DNA from: Spironucleus salmonicida
Lineage: Eukaryota > Fornicata > Diplomonadida > Hexamitidae
Length of the DNA: 64,000 nt
Assembly: GCA_000497125.2 (NCBI GenBank)
Contig: CM035320.1
Span: forward strand, 1,323,197 to 1,387,196
Direction: 5' to 3'
In this document: piece after piece, positions 40,194-54,551 of the stretch
Position numbering within the stretch: the first letter of the stretch is position 1
How the letters are laid out: each line of letters begins with the position of its first letter
Translations under genes and position numbers: made by a program
The notes under the pieces: generated by a model
Seen by the model: only the letters and a program-made list of their open reading frames with translations
Database searches by the model: none
Told to the model about the DNA's origin: nothing

Positions 40194-40913
40194 ATGATAC
40201 CTTTACACGTGAGTCATAATTATCTTCGTTAACGCTTTTTTGAAATAAGATTTTCTCTAACAGCAACAGTTGGTGAGATTAAATAAAAAATATACCAGAT
40301 AACAGGAACGCAGCCTGACTATTAAGAAATCTATCTTATTAAATCCTCAACAGATAGAGTTATGATGAAACCTGACAACATTTATCTCCGTGATTTTGAT
40401 CCAGAAGCTGGAATGGAAATTTCAGTCACAGATAGAAATCCCAACTCTTTGCTTCGTGATGTTAATGATACATCTAAAGTTGAAAAATTTGTACTTACTG
40501 ATGCTGAGTATGACAAAAAAGAAAACTCGGTGCGAGCATTTTTACGCGAAAAGTATGAAAATGATCCTACTTATAGACTAGAAGTTGATGCAGCTAAAGC
40601 TAAAAGAGCGAATGCAATCAAGAAAGAATTAGATGCTGCTGTACTAATGAAAATTACTGACAGATGCTAGATTGTAGGAAATAGAAGAGGCGAAGTTATG
40701 TATATTGGTACAGCTGATGAACTTGGAAATGGACTATTTGTGGGTATAAAACTTGATGAGCCTTTAGGCGACAACGATGGAAAACTTGATTCTAGGATTA
40801 TATTTGACTGTAGGCCAAAATTTGGAATTTTTGTAAGACCTTCCCAGGTGGAAATTGGCGATTTCCCTGAAATTGATGAATTGGCTTTAGATACTAGCGA
40901 TAGTGAACTCTGA
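40194..40913 (+). CDS. TBCB: Tubulin folding cofactor B
   Basis: 239 residues; human TBCB has 244. Known: binds alpha-tubulin after CCT and works with TBCE in tubulin heterodimer assembly. A ubiquitin-like domain at about residues 1-80 (RFSLTATVGEIKQKIYQITG) leads to the conserved linker (VEKFVLTDAEYDKKENSVRAF). The CAP-Gly domain at about 160-225 is typical (RRGEVMYIGTADELGNGLF, GIKLDEPLGDNDGKL, KFGIFVRPSQVEIGDFPEID). A short acidic end (DTSDSEL) replaces the usual DEI-type tail. The start gives a full-length Ubl domain. An in-frame TAG inside the domain (DRCQIVGNRRG) is direct evidence that TAG is read through. Confidence 0.96.
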
Positions 40914-41696
40914 TATTTAAAATATATTTAACACCAAATATATAGTAGTTAAATAGAGTAACAAAATTAATAATATACATAATTTTAAGAGAGGATTGCC
41001 AAAGTGATTATTTAATGTAGATATAATAATTTGTTAACGTTACTGAGTAATATAATTTATCTGTATAATTTGTATATGAAACTTATTATCCTGAAATAGG
41101 ATAAATTACAACAAATTATTCTCTTCACATACCTTATTAAATGTATTAACCTTGTAACAATAAATATTATTTCAGTACAAATGTTATACTTAATATGCTC
41201 CTCTAACAATATAATTAGTGCAAGTAGATTAGCTGATTTAGTAAGGTTAGATAACTTGATGATAAAAATTAAAATTAAAAAAATCTATGTACTTTAAGCG
41301 TTGAATAAGTTAGTTGGTTTAATAATGAAATTATATTTGAAGCTATAGCTTGGTTAAGTTTTTTTAATATATATTACACTCAATAATTATCAATCTTTAA
41401 AAAAATTTAATCATCTTTATAAATTAAAATTATAGAACAAAATATGCATTTTTAACCCAATAAATTAAATAAATAAACTATCTATAATATTACTGATCAT
41501 AATTCACAGTACTATGAAGATATTCTTGAATATTAATATTATTAAAAATAAAATATAGATGCACATTAATTGAATTTTTAAAGACGTAACTTTAACTTAT
41601 TGTATACACCTGCATCAATTAAACTGAGTTATTATATCACATCATTTAGTTCTATTAGTATATGTGATATAACTTAATAAATACAAAATATTTATA
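40914..41696. other. Intergenic, convergent 3' region with a hairpin
   Basis: 783 bp between the TBCB and DYNC2H1 stops. A+T rich, no gene seen. It contains the inverted repeat annotated at 41632-41672. Confidence 0.55.
41632..41672. terminator. Perfect 11-bp inverted repeat after DYNC2H1
   Basis: TTATATCACAT (41632-41642) and ATGTGATATAA (41662-41672) form an 11-bp stem with a 19-base loop, 25 bp beyond the DYNC2H1 stop. It could act in 3'-end formation or be chance in A+T-rich DNA. Confidence 0.3.
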
Positions 41697-44600
41697 TCAT
41701 CTCCCTGTTAAATGAACATATACACCAGAAATGTTTAGTTCATCTAAATCTGCTTCAACGCCAATTAAATCGGTTACAGGTAAACGAATTTCACGTTATT
41801 TATCAACATATACTGGAATACCAGCCTTACATTTACCTTCTTAAATACTGATTCCATTCATAAATCCTTCCTTCTAACTCAAATTAATTCCTTAACCGAC
41901 CAAGGTTCCACCCTAAATACTTAATGATCCATTTTTGAGAAATACACCAGAATTTCCTCCAATAACTGCTTTGAGCGAAATTTTATCAAGTTCCTATCCT
42001 GTTTCGACCCCAAAATGTCTACGGATCGCTTCCATTATAGCAGTTGGGCGTGGAAGAAGATTGAGCTCAATTTCAATTTTTTGAGGTAAACTTGCTAGAG
42101 ATGCCTGAATTGATAGTCCAGATTGTTCTAAAAAGGTTATAAAATCTTGAGGACCACCAGTGGAGATTGTAACTAAATTTGCTTAATCAAGAGGAGCTAC
42201 GGGTGTAGGAGGTGCCAAAATACCATTTGCCCAGTGTTCTGGTGTGATTCCAGAATTCAAAAATAATGCTATTTAGCGTGATTTCGAGGAAGCTAATAAA
42301 GGATTTTGACTGCTAAAAATTAACCCTTCTAAATCAGTTTTTATAATTTTCATCTAAAATAACAAGTTTTCAAATTGTTGATTCAACTCTTCAGAGATTG
42401 GAGATTTTGAAGCAGTAACTTTCAGTTAATTCAGTTTCTAAAAAACCATTAAAAATTAGGTATTAATCTTTTATGAAGTTTAATAAAATGATGTATTTTC
42501 TCCTTCTTTTCCAACATTCCCAGCTCTCTAAAGAATCGATTTCACTAACAAAGAATCTTTCTCTCCTTTTGTTAAAAGAGCATTTGAAGGCAAAGCAAGA
42601 GAATCTGGAGATGGGTTTTATGGGAAATTGACAGAGACATATTTAATAATTTCGGCCTACACTGACTTAGCCCTATATATGATTCCAACGGGTGGTAAAA
42701 TATATTTCAAAAATGAATATTTACTAATTAATTTAGCGACTTGAGGTACTGTTTTATAACTTTCTTCCACCCCTTTAATATCCTGTATAGACTCAGCATC
42801 TTTTTCGTTTATGGAAGCTATTATATTATGATCAAATATAATTTTGACCATCGATTTTATTAAATTCAGATCAGCTTCATCTTTCGTGGATGCACCATAC
42901 ACTGCATCTATAATCAGTCCCTATGCTCGTTCAATTACAATATCAATTTTGTTATCAAATTAAACAGACTTGATTAAAATTTCAGCCAAACTCAGTAAAT
43001 CTTAAGAATTCCAGCCAGGATCACTTCCTACACCTCTTGGTGCATATTGTATTCTTCCCTCCAAAATAGCATGAAATGATGTCAAAACGTACAAAATACT
43101 ATAAAATTACATACCCAATTTATTATTAATATTAATAATAGGCCATTAATATATTAAAGATAAGAATGTATCTTTCGGGCTTGATTAGGCTTGCAAATGA
43201 ATTCTCCATGAAATTCTAGAGAGATTCTTTGGGAATCCTTATTTAGGTTCTAAAAGAAGTATTATCTTAACAAATTATGGATATTTTGGGTCGTATTTTG
43301 CTGAAAATGTAGTTGCATATTGTACTAGCTTCGATGATAGTGAATTTAACCAATTAAGACACAAATGTGCTCCTTTGACTACAATTAAAGTCTAAATATT
43401 TTTTTCTAGACTTTTACCAGCACCATCCAAAATATTAAAAAGCTAGTCCTCACATTCTTTCTCCTTTCCAGGTGAAATTGCAACTGTCTTCGCTTTTAAT
43501 TAGTTGGTTGGGTCTTAACCTGAAGCTGTATAAATAATAATAGGTTAGTAAATTCCATTAACAAGTCGTATAGCTTATTATACTGGATCTTAAATTTGAG
43601 AATTTTTGACCGTAAACACTAGTTCACAAGCCAAGTTAAGAGATTATGATAACAAATCTGGACGGAAAAATGTTATTATTGCGAGTTTCTCTATGATATT
43701 TAAACTTATAGCAGTTTATGGCAACTTAGATATATTAATATCTTTCCAGTTTTATATATCCTACGCAAATTATGTCCAAATTTCATTTTCAAAATTTAGA
43801 GACATTGGGTTAGTTAATGATAAGCATAGTTATGAATAAATATGAGAGTTTTTCTTTGCCCAACTTGGTATATTTTACTACAATTAACCATCGCAACGTC
43901 CAGTGAAGAAATTATACAAATTTTGTGTAAAAGAAGTGGTAGTAAATTTAAGAAGTATTGAAATTGCCCCAATTCGATCATTGCTGAACACCATATTATT
44001 AAGTCTTAGGTATAACTAAAACAAATAGAGCTAATTAACTCTTTGAATTACTTTTTAGTCAAAATTTGGGCTCAAATTTTCACCCAAAATATCGTTCAAA
44101 ATCGGTACTACTGTCGAGTCATCAACAACATAAAGCTCATTAAGCTGGTTAATTTACTCTAATGCTTATATACTCTTAGAAACAACTTCAGCAATCAGCA
44201 TGGCCTTCTCTCTTTTTACTTTAAGCTCCAAATTGATTGCATATGCCTATTCTTATGTTTGCTTAACTTCTATGCTTTGTTTGGTGGCATTTTCGAGCAC
44301 TTTCATCAAGTTTTCATCTTCTAAAATGTTGACTTGGTCACTTTCCTATAACGCTTTTAGTAATGTACATTCAATATTAGCCAAGTTGAATCTAAGTTAT
44401 GCCTCTGTTTCATTTAATTTCGTCATTTGATTTAAACTCTCAGGGCTCCATTTTAATAATACCTAATCAACATAGTAGTCGCTTCTAGACTTTTCAGTTG
44501 GAGCGAAAGACACTTCTAAAAGTTTTCCTTAGAGGTCGCTTGGAAGTTAAATTTGGACTGAACTAACAGCAAAAATTTTGAAGTTTTAGTGTAATTCGCT

Positions 44601-47600
44601 CATTTTTGCACTAGTTGATGGTACAAGAAGTGTTGTCTATGGAATGAGGTTGCCGAAATTTAGCTATTCTTAATTAGGCTCACAATTCGAATTTTCACTT
44701 CTTTTATAGCATTCTGAACCATATCGCAAATACGCAATTAAAGCACTAGGGAGTACTCCGCTATCACAGTCAGTAACAATAATTTACTGTCCAAATCTAG
44801 CTGCGATAGCAAGTAAGTTTGACAAGTTTTCAGAAGTTGCCGAAATTTACTAACAGCTAATCTCTTTTTATAACCAAGTAAGCGCCCCAGTTGCATCAGT
44901 TACGTTTGATAACACAAATCCAAATAGACCATTTTATGCTTTCAACTCATGAATTAATTTAGCGTTCTCCATTGCTGAATTTGAGTCACGCAGGCCCTTA
45001 TTTTTAGCATTATCTTTGAAAATAACGTCAATTAGTAGCTTTTAGAAAAATTCACGATTCTCAACTCCACAAAACTCGCCCCTTATATCATCTGTTCTAT
45101 TTCCTGCCAAAACAAACATTGACGCGCACCTGATACAAGCACTATGGATACCCTCCAGCTGCTTTTGTGCCTCATTTTGATTTAACGCCCACCGAATACG
45201 CTCATCCTTCAGCTGGTTCAACATAGTATTTCCTCGTTCCTTTTTCACTTCGATTCCGGCTAACTCTGCTTAAAATCGAACCAAATCCTAGGTTTTTTGA
45301 TCGAAATTATCGCGCAAAATACGTGTTTCATCCTCTAATAGCTGAATCGAAGTTTGCGTTCTTTCTAAATTTGTTTTCAGGCTGCTAAGGGCTTCCGAGG
45401 CTTCCGATGCAGCCTTGATGAGCGGTTCGATTTTAACATAAACGGACGCATATTATAGTGATGCTGACACCCATTTTGCAAGCGGTGCGGCAGCACGGGA
45501 CACCTTTTGGATCTTCTCCTGCACGAACGCATCAGGTTACTTTTGGGTTAAAACAATGACCTTTTTGAGCTGTGCTGATGGCACTTTTTTAATATCTAGA
45601 GACGCAATTTGGCGCAAAACACCGCTCTGGCTCAGAAATGCACGCATACCCTGCCAACTCATATCAGCCTAGCCCATAAACGTCAGAACAGCCTCTAGAA
45701 CGATTGCAACGGCAGGTGGTGGGTTTTTGAATGATTTAACTTCTGAAATAGCATCATTTGGAATCCCACTGACAGCTTTTGTTGCCTCCTCTAAAATTGG
45801 CATGACTGTTGACAGTTCAGCCTCAGAGTCGATCTTTTGTTGCGTAATCACAACTTCTTTTGTCGATAACTCTGTCTGCATCTAGTCTGCTAGACGCTTG
45901 TTTTCCTACACAATGACCATTTTCTATGTGATGTCTGCTAGAGCTTAATTAGCTGAATTTTGAGCGTTTTCGACAGCTTTCTGACGATTCTAAGCTTCTT
46001 ATGAAAGCTTATCGACCTCTTGTTGAGCAAATTCGAGTTACTTCAATCCAGATTACAACTAGTCACGTCTTGTAGAAATTTAAGCGTTCCAAAGGCTATA
46101 AAATTTGTTATAAATAATAAATGCTCTGATATATTGATTGTTTGATAAAATAACATTTTGGGGAGTAAAGTTTTTAATAAATTTCTAGAATTCTTAATGG
46201 AATTCGCTTTGGATTTCAAGTTAATAGTTACTTTAAATTGACTAAAACTACGCTAAAATAAATGATGGTAGTGTTTAATTTTCAGAGATCTCGTATGAAA
46301 CTATATTATAAGACCTTCTTAATGGTGGAGAGCTTTCTAAAATAGTATTTGTTAGTTTTCGCTCTGGGTTTAGAACTAAAACCGGTATAATGGAGTTGAT
46401 AATGCAAGTAAGTAGCTTTATAATAAACTATTCTTCGGAAAGTTCGTCTGTAATATGGTGCTTTTCTTAAAAGATTGAAATTAATGATCTAAGATCTGCT
46501 AGATTGAGTTTATTTCTTAAAAATCCTATATCTTTAGCTGCTATAGCTGATACGAATTACGTCCATTAAGAATCTGTCTCAACAGCTGCTGAGTCTATTA
46601 TAACTGCCAATTTTGTGAATCCATTAGCTATTCTTTCAGATATAGACTTAATTGCTTAATTTGAAATATAGTCTGATCCAATGAAACGAATATCATGCCC
46701 AGTAGTGATTAAAGCAACATAAATGCTTTCTATAGACAAGTTATTAGGAAGTGTAAATACAATTGCACCCTTAGTTTAAATGAAAGCAAATTCTAATGCA
46801 GCAATATTAGAAAGTAGATCTTGAACACTCTACTAAGGTAATTTTTCTAAAATCTATTCATAATTTGACAAGCATGGATAATAATCTTAACAAACCTCAA
46901 CTAATTCCTTTATTTGTGATAATTTTTTAGAGGAACCGACAAAACTAAACTCATTTGTTGTTTTAATTGGCTCATCTAATGAAAAACTTTTAGAAACACT
47001 CTGGACTAGATTTTATTTATAATAAGTAAGATACTAGTCCTATTCTTTCTTGCCTAAGCATTATAAATCTTTGTTGGCCATTGTTCTACCAGATTTATAC
47101 GGAATTGGACAAGCCATTAAATATTCCATAACAGTTATTATCTGCTAAGAGTTCAGGTTCATATCTTTAATTTTAATTAATTATGAAAGCTAAGGTGATC
47201 TGAATTAAGGAAGCAATTTAGGTAGGGCGATGATATAATTTTAATTTTATTACTTAGCTCGAATAACTTAGGCTTCCGCTTCCTCTACCGCCTATCCCAA
47301 CCACAACTTTAAGTTCGTTTATGCTTGAATTGCTTTATATTACTCGTAAAACGATTATAAAATGATAGAATTATCAGTTTCTGTTAACTCTTAAAATTAA
47401 ACTAAGCCAATAAGTCTTTAAATTCTATCAGGAACTGAATTATAATTTGTTACTGATATGTTGACAATAATATCTTATAATATGCAATCTTGACCATTTT
47501 TCAAGTATACCTTATTATGAGCCACTATACTCCACAGTAATGAGTAGATCTCAGAATGACCATATTCATCACATTCGACAACATCAGCATCTCGAATCAA

Positions 47601-50600
47601 TACAACAAGTTTGTTGCCTCCCTTAGGTTTGATAACACGCTCGCCATTGCTCCTCTAAAATTCGACGCATGAATGCGTCAAACTGCGAATTATATCAGTT
47701 CTTCCAGTCAATTACGTACAAGCTATCTCTAAAAGATCATAATTAGAACCCAAAATCGCATTTTGAAGGCTATAATATTTACCGCTCTAATTTCCTCCAG
47801 AGAGAACAATTGACGTACCGTTGGCGAAATAGCTCTATATCACCTTCTAGGCCCAGACCTACTATTTTACTTAATTGTTATTTTACACACAAATAGGAGA
47901 CAGAACTACCCCAATATCTGCCTTACTTCCCCCCAAAACCTCGACAAACTTGACCAAATCCGCTTCGCTGAATGTTCCAAAACTGCTCAAAATACGCACT
48001 GCTCCATGTGAAAATTATCCTTTTAGCACTAGCTCCCCTGTTCCTGCTGCATTTAAATGCGTCGTTATTTTCGGTAATTAACACATCAAATTTTACGGTA
48101 AAATCTTTACAATATTGGGTATATCCTGATTAATACTTTTAATAGTCTCAATTTGCTCTGGAAAGTCTGGATCGCTAACTAGAATAATTGCCAGACGTGA
48201 AATTGTGGCAGGAGAGGCATGTGTCACAGAATCTGTCTCAAATAGGAAACTAACAGGTGTTGGAATCTAGTAATCCATGCGTAAGTTTGTACCTAATTCA
48301 GCACCGTTTGCTCTTTTAATACTAGCATTAGAAAAATATGCTTCCAAGGGGTTAAGAGACATTGGGAAGCGGATTCGTTCACCTGAAGACAGCGAAAGCA
48401 AGCGATTGTCATCCAATGATGAATTAAGTGCTTCAATCCATCCTGGATCAATTTCGCCATCGAAAACAATAAGAGGCCAAATATATGGCTTTTGTTTAGC
48501 ATTTAATAGTGAAACTGCCTGTCTAGCTGCTCTTGTAAGAGCTCCATCTACCCATTCTTTCGTACTAGAATCAACATATCCTAAGAGTTCGCTTCTACTC
48601 ATACTTTTCGGGCTGATAAGGAACTCACGGATTTCTATGAAACCGTTACTGACATCATAGATTGCATCACGCATTTTCTGACGAATTCTAGTTTTTCCGC
48701 TTGCTGATTTTCCAAGCAAACCGACACCGGTTTTAGCCGTCAGAGCTCTGAAAAGCTGGATAACAAGCTCACCCTCTCTGTCATTGCAAGAGAGCTTCTC
48801 GGCTATCCGTTCTTCAATCTCTGAACTAGCACCAAATTTGTTCATTTTTTAATTATTTTCTCCAAAAATATCTCTTAAAATCTCTCCAAAAATAGTTTTT
48901 GAAATGCCTTGAACCCGTGAAAAAGTAGCATCAGAAAGTGATTTTATAATAACTTGCTTTTCTTGTAGCAAAATATCATTTGACGGTTTCAAACTAGCCC
49001 TCTAAAGTGCGGCCTAACGAAGCACAGCTTATAGTGATCTAAGACCCCAGTCCAGATGTACTTACTTAGGTATTCTGCGAGATGCTAAAGAATATGTTAA
49101 ATCAACCTTAAGAGCCCAAATTTTAGCAAACTGAAAACCAGATGTTGAAAGAATGGTCTCCATAATTTGTGAAGTATCTGCTTTTCCCATAAAACAAGGG
49201 CGTAGAAGTTTAATAAGAGAAAATGGAAGCTCTGAACGCCCTCTGTACTCTCTAGACGCTGGGTTCATTGTTACAAATACTGCTGAAAATGGAGAAATTT
49301 TGCTAACTGGCACTGATATATCAGAAAGCTTGAATAAATCATCCAAATTCACATTCTGTGACCTGTTCAAGATTGTTTTTTGAACATCTTCAATATCCGC
49401 TGATACAGCTGATAAAACAGCCGGTGAGAGTCTGTTTACCTCATCAAAGCATCCGACCGAACCTGAAAGGACTATTCCGATCAAAATTCGGCTTAAATTT
49501 TCTCTATCAATAGCTGAATCGCAGTTAAAAACTATACATGGGCGTGCTAATTTAGCACAAAATGCTTTTACAGTTTCCGTCTTTCCAGTACCAGCAGGAC
49601 CCTGTGGATTTGAAGATTTTGAAATATTTAAAGCTGATGTTAAAGTTGAATAACAGCGATCTGTTAGCGGTGTATGGATTAGTCTAGGAGGAAGGCCTTA
49701 ATACTCGAATGTGTATGGTAAAAATGTATCTAAAGAAACTATGAACAAATCTCCAGTATTTTGATAAACTCTGTATTTAAGCTCTCTGTTCCAGACCCAG
49801 GCTCTAGAGGCTGAATCTTCTAATAGAGAATCTAAAACTGCTATAAAATGTGTTGTATCCGTTGCTAATTGTTTCAATTTAAGTGACAAAACGTAATCTT
49901 ACGATCCAAAAGTAGCCGAGCTTAGCTATGGTGAATAAAGTTTGTCTGTGAAAGCTTTAAGGAAAGTTTACATTCTAGTTTTTGTCTACTCTAAAAGTTT
50001 GTTTTCATCTTTTTGACCAAAAATTGCATAGTCTACTTGTGCAGTGAACATAACACTAAATGCTACACATAACATCTCTCCAGAAACATTTTGAATGTCC
50101 AAATTTGCTTTAATGGAATTCTGAATCTCACGAATACAGAAAAATACGTCATTTTTCATGACATACGGAGTTATTTTCTTAATTTCTGAATATTAATTAC
50201 AAATACCTTCTGGTGTTTTTACCAATTACTCAACTTGAAGACATTTTAAAAACTCTTGCTTCAATGTTTACTTAATCTCTGAATCCAAAAGTCCCAACCA
50301 ATTCTCCGGGTTATTATCAATCACTACCTATTTTCGTAACTAAACAGTCTCGCCTTCCGGACTCGTAAAACTCACGATTTTATCTTCGTTTATTTACAGT
50401 TTTTCAATCGCTGAAAACATTTTTTTGATATGCGAATTAATGATTTAGCTGTTAGAACCCGCACCCGACAAAATTTCTAAAACATCAGAATCAGCCAAAA
50501 AATAAAATCTTGGGAATATAAGCCGTTTTCCTTCCAAAAATACCCGCAAAGCTGTCTGAACTTGTGCCAGCTGCAAACTTGCAGATTCCAACTACTAAAT

Positions 50601-53600
50601 TACGAATTTGTAGCACCCAAGCTCTTCAAATGCATTAACAACCGGCAATGAAAAGTTCTCGCTGACCTATTAACGTATCAATTGTGCAACCAGAGCATTC
50701 TACTCCTGCTCTTAAAACACGAATCCGACGACCTTCAAAGCTGCGTAAAAACGCCGTGTTTCGTTCATGAGCACTTTTCGAGCGATAACTGGCTCTAAAA
50801 CTGTAATTTAGCGCCCAATCTGCCCCTGAAGAAGCGCAAATTGAGTTACTGCTTCAATGGCGCAGTTCGAGTCCTCAATTGAAGCCATTAAAAATTTCGA
50901 ATAAGGAGAGGAAGAAACGCTAGCTAAAACTGACTTTTTCTCCGTCAAAGCGGTCAAAATAGGCTTCCACTGTCCCGTACTCGGAAGCAACGAAATTTCT
51001 CCGATTTCTGAGAGTTCAGACTGCGAAAATGGAGATATTTTAATGAGCGTGAACTGCACTTTCGCCTCCGATTGCAACCAGAACTGGACTTCATCGACCG
51101 CGCCTCTGATCGATTGCTCGTTTTCTGCTCTAACAATGATTTCTCGTGTGTTTTTAACGAAAGTTTCGTATTTCTAGGAAGAACCAAATTGCTGGTTGGC
51201 CTAGTTGAGCGTTAAGGCAGCAAAAAAGTGACAAAATGCTGCGCCTATGATCGAATCTGGGAGCTGGGAGCTGAATTGGTTGTTCTGTGCGTAAAATTTG
51301 ATGAATGGAAGCATTTGAGAACTTTCAACAATTTCTAGCCAGTGTTGTTTTGTAAGAACCGGTGATTTTAACAATTTCAAATTTTGAATGATCGTTTGGC
51401 TGAAAGATTGGGTAAAAGTTAGATACTAACTTAAATGCGTGCAAAACTGATTAATTTCGTCAATATTAAGGCCTGTTGAGTCTAATTAGTTTTTAAATCC
51501 AGATAAATGCTCTTTTAGAAGTATCGAATCTGAAGAAATTTCTTCTAAAAGGTCTAATCTGGTTTTCAGAGTTGGCCAGTCAAATCTGAATAATTCTGTT
51601 TTTAATTAAATCAATTTATCTACATGTAATATTATTTAGTGCATTGTTGTTATTGGAATGTCTAGCTAAATTATCTGGTTGATAACTGTGATTTGTGCGG
51701 CAGATAGGTCTTTTTGATAAGATTAGTTAAATAGTAACTACATTTCTTGTTCCATTTATTAAGTTTGTGTAGTAACTGATGCTATTGTTTACTACATTTC
51801 TGTAAATACTGTTGTCAGTTGACTTACTTATGAATCTTCATGATAAAGCAAGAACAATTTGTTATCAACTTTAAAATCTGAACTAACTTTAGTTAAATCC
51901 ATAAAAATAGATGATAATTTATTTAAAGTATTAAATAATATGTCTTTTGTATTTTTACAATCATCCACAATTAATGAATTTTACTACTGCAAAGTTGACT
52001 TCATTTCTTCTTTTTTATCTTCTATCAGTGACTCTGTACCTTATATTTTCTCCTTTAAAATATTAAAAGAATATGAACTTAATTCTATTAGTTTTAGAAC
52101 TGAGTCTCTTTGTGTTGATTACATTTAGATTAATTAGTAAAACTCTAACATATCATCATTTTAATTCTTAAGCTCACCAAGCACACGAACCTTTACTTTT
52201 TAAAAATAATCTCTTAAGTCTGCCAATTAAGCTGAACTAGAAATTGATGTTAAAGATGATTACATTTTTAAAGTAAATTGAGATACCTCATCAATTAGCT
52301 TTTATGCAGTTTACTAACTGGTATAACTTGCTGATGAAACAGCAACTGTTTAATATGCCATTGGAAGATCATTTAGGTTGTTCATCAATATAGATAAATC
52401 TAATTCGAAATTATCAAATTTATAAATATGCGTATTTTCATTTACCGAAATAATAGTTGGAAATTAATCATAAAGATCATTTTGAGGCGAAATTAAGTTC
52501 CCAGATCCTAAATTAAATAATAGTTAACAAGATTCCGGGCTTTAACAATATTGAGCACATAATTAATCAGATTTTTAGGAATTTAAATATAAAACCCCAT
52601 AATACTTTTGTTTAAAGTAGTTAATAATAGAATAAACAGTTTCAGCTTTTACTTTGGCTAGTTCATGCATGGTGAGTAATATTTCAATGCTTAATTATTT
52701 AATTTATGTCAACATGTCATCAGGATATATGAAGTAATCAGGTGTTATAATATTAGCACATTTATCAAAATGATCAATAATAATTTATTTAATCTATTAT
52801 TCACTAAAATTAAATTCAAAATCATTGCTAGTTTTAAGTTTTAAAATAGGGATATTAGAAACTTACTTCTATAAATAGGATACATATTTAACACTTATTA
52901 CTTAAGCAACTGCAGCAATTGAAAAGTTTTAGGCATATGTTGCTTATTCAGGTGGTAGCGTCTCTATTAATTAATTCGAAATAGCTCTCAATGTAGAAAT
53001 GGAGTTAATCCATAGCTGTTATTAATCTATATTTAAACTGGATAAAATCTTAATTTCTCTAATGAATTTCTTTCTAAAATCTTCTAATTTATCTACCCTA
53101 GCCTAAAATTATTTCATAATTCCATCTATATAAGATGCGCCTTTTTTAATTTTTTCAATACTGGTATCTTCAAAATTAAATATACTAGCACCTGCAGCTT
53201 TTTTCATCTCATTTTCAAATGCCAATATAGAAGGTTTCAAAATTGTTAATTGGTATTCTTATAATTATGAATTAACTGTATTATAAAATCCGGCTATATT
53301 ACTATAAATTTAAACCGCACTAAGACTACTAAAAATATACTTAATTTAGTTTTCCTTACCCTGAAGATTCAACTTAACACCATTTTGCTAAAATGCAACT
53401 ACAATATCAAAAACTTTTTATATTTAAGCGCTAAATGTTGCAACAGCTTTACCAGTATGCTAGTCAAAGAAGAATATAGGAGTAGGTTTGAACTCGGATA
53501 AATATTTAAGTATTTCGGTTTCTGCTTCTTATGTTAATTTATTAATATGCTAATCTAATTCTTTTGAATTCTCTAGATTTCTTGTGATTTATTATGCTTC

Positions 53601-54515
53601 TTTAAACCATTCTTTATCAGAAAATAATATACCGATACTATTAAAAGTTTGCTTAAAATTACTCTTATAATCCTTAATTTCTTAGAAGATATCTCCATAC
53701 GTCTAGGATTTTTATTCATACTTGAGCCCCATGAATAAATTCTTAATAGTATTCTCTAAATCTGAAAATGCCTTTTTAACTCTGGGTCGTTTGAGTAATC
53801 CTTTTGACGTTGCTAAAACACCAAAAATAGCAAACAAATTATCCTTATTAAGATTAATTGTATTTTCAAGGAGCTTTTGAGCAGCTTTTTCTTCAAATTA
53901 AGACATTAAATGCCCTATTTACTTTATTGTTGTTTCAAAATTTTCATCAAATAAAATATCATGCTATATTATGAATATTTCATTAAATAATTTAAAAATA
54001 CCATTTGCTGCTTATGCAGCAACTTATAAAGCTCTGACTCGAGGTGTAAACGGATGCTACCTCAATAAAGCTTAAGAAAAAAGGTTAACAAATTCCTCTA
54101 AATCTACTTGATGCAATTTCGTTGGTAAAACCTTTAGAATTGGCGTTAATTATTAAATAATTTCTATAGCAAAAGCCTCTCTGATCTATGAAACTCTAGT
54201 ACACCCGGCTTTCTCCAATGCTGTCGTATCTAAGGATTAACGTAAAGGAGATAAAACAATTCCCTATAAAATGTTAATTTCGTGTATAATTTTTTATGCT
54301 CTACCTTCATTTTATTTCTCCAACAAAATACGCTGATATAGCTCTAACTCTGAAGCTAGTGATCCTATTGGATAGTATGATTCCTACACATTTAATTAGA
54401 GCTAAGAATCTAACTATTAAAGCAATTACGCGGATGGGATAGTATTTGCCTTCTAGCAGGCATCGTAATATTCCTTTATAAGTTCCGTCATTTGTGTGAA
54501 GTGAACAAAATTCAT
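41697..54515 (-). CDS. DYNC2H1: Cytoplasmic dynein-2 heavy chain (retrograde IFT motor)
   Basis: 4272 residues in one frame; human DYNC2H1 has 4307. Known: the motor that returns IFT trains to the ciliary base. AAA1 carries GPAGTGKTET at residue 1639, preceded by FEYQGLPPRLIHTPLTDRC, with Walker B GCFDEVNRL and FVTMNPASREYRGR. AAA2 has GKSASGKT at residue 1935 plus LLGYVDSSTKEWVDG and FDGEIDPGWIEALNSSLDDN, a dynein-2 hallmark. AAA3 reads GGNQSGKY at residue 2240 and AAA4 lacks a P-loop. Stalk and MTBD follow (EVKSFKNPPPAVAIVLEAVL near 45700), and the C-terminal domain ends IPVYVDKQREIRLP...GVYVHLTGR. Coordinates fix both ends in phase with no intron. The segment from about 44.5 to 51.4 kb is richer in G+C than the rest. 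Confidence 0.96.
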
Positions 54516-54551
54516 TATTAGATTATATAATAACATATATAACTTAAAAGA

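Noticed and set aside
40988-41010. tRNA-like 5' segment (GAGGATTGCCAAAGTGATTA)
   Set aside because: No matching acceptor strand, T-arm or anticodon arm follows within tRNA length.
48277-48660. 127-residue plus-strand ORF
   Set aside because: Antisense of the DYNC2H1 AAA2 region. It is open only because this part of the gene is G+C richer.
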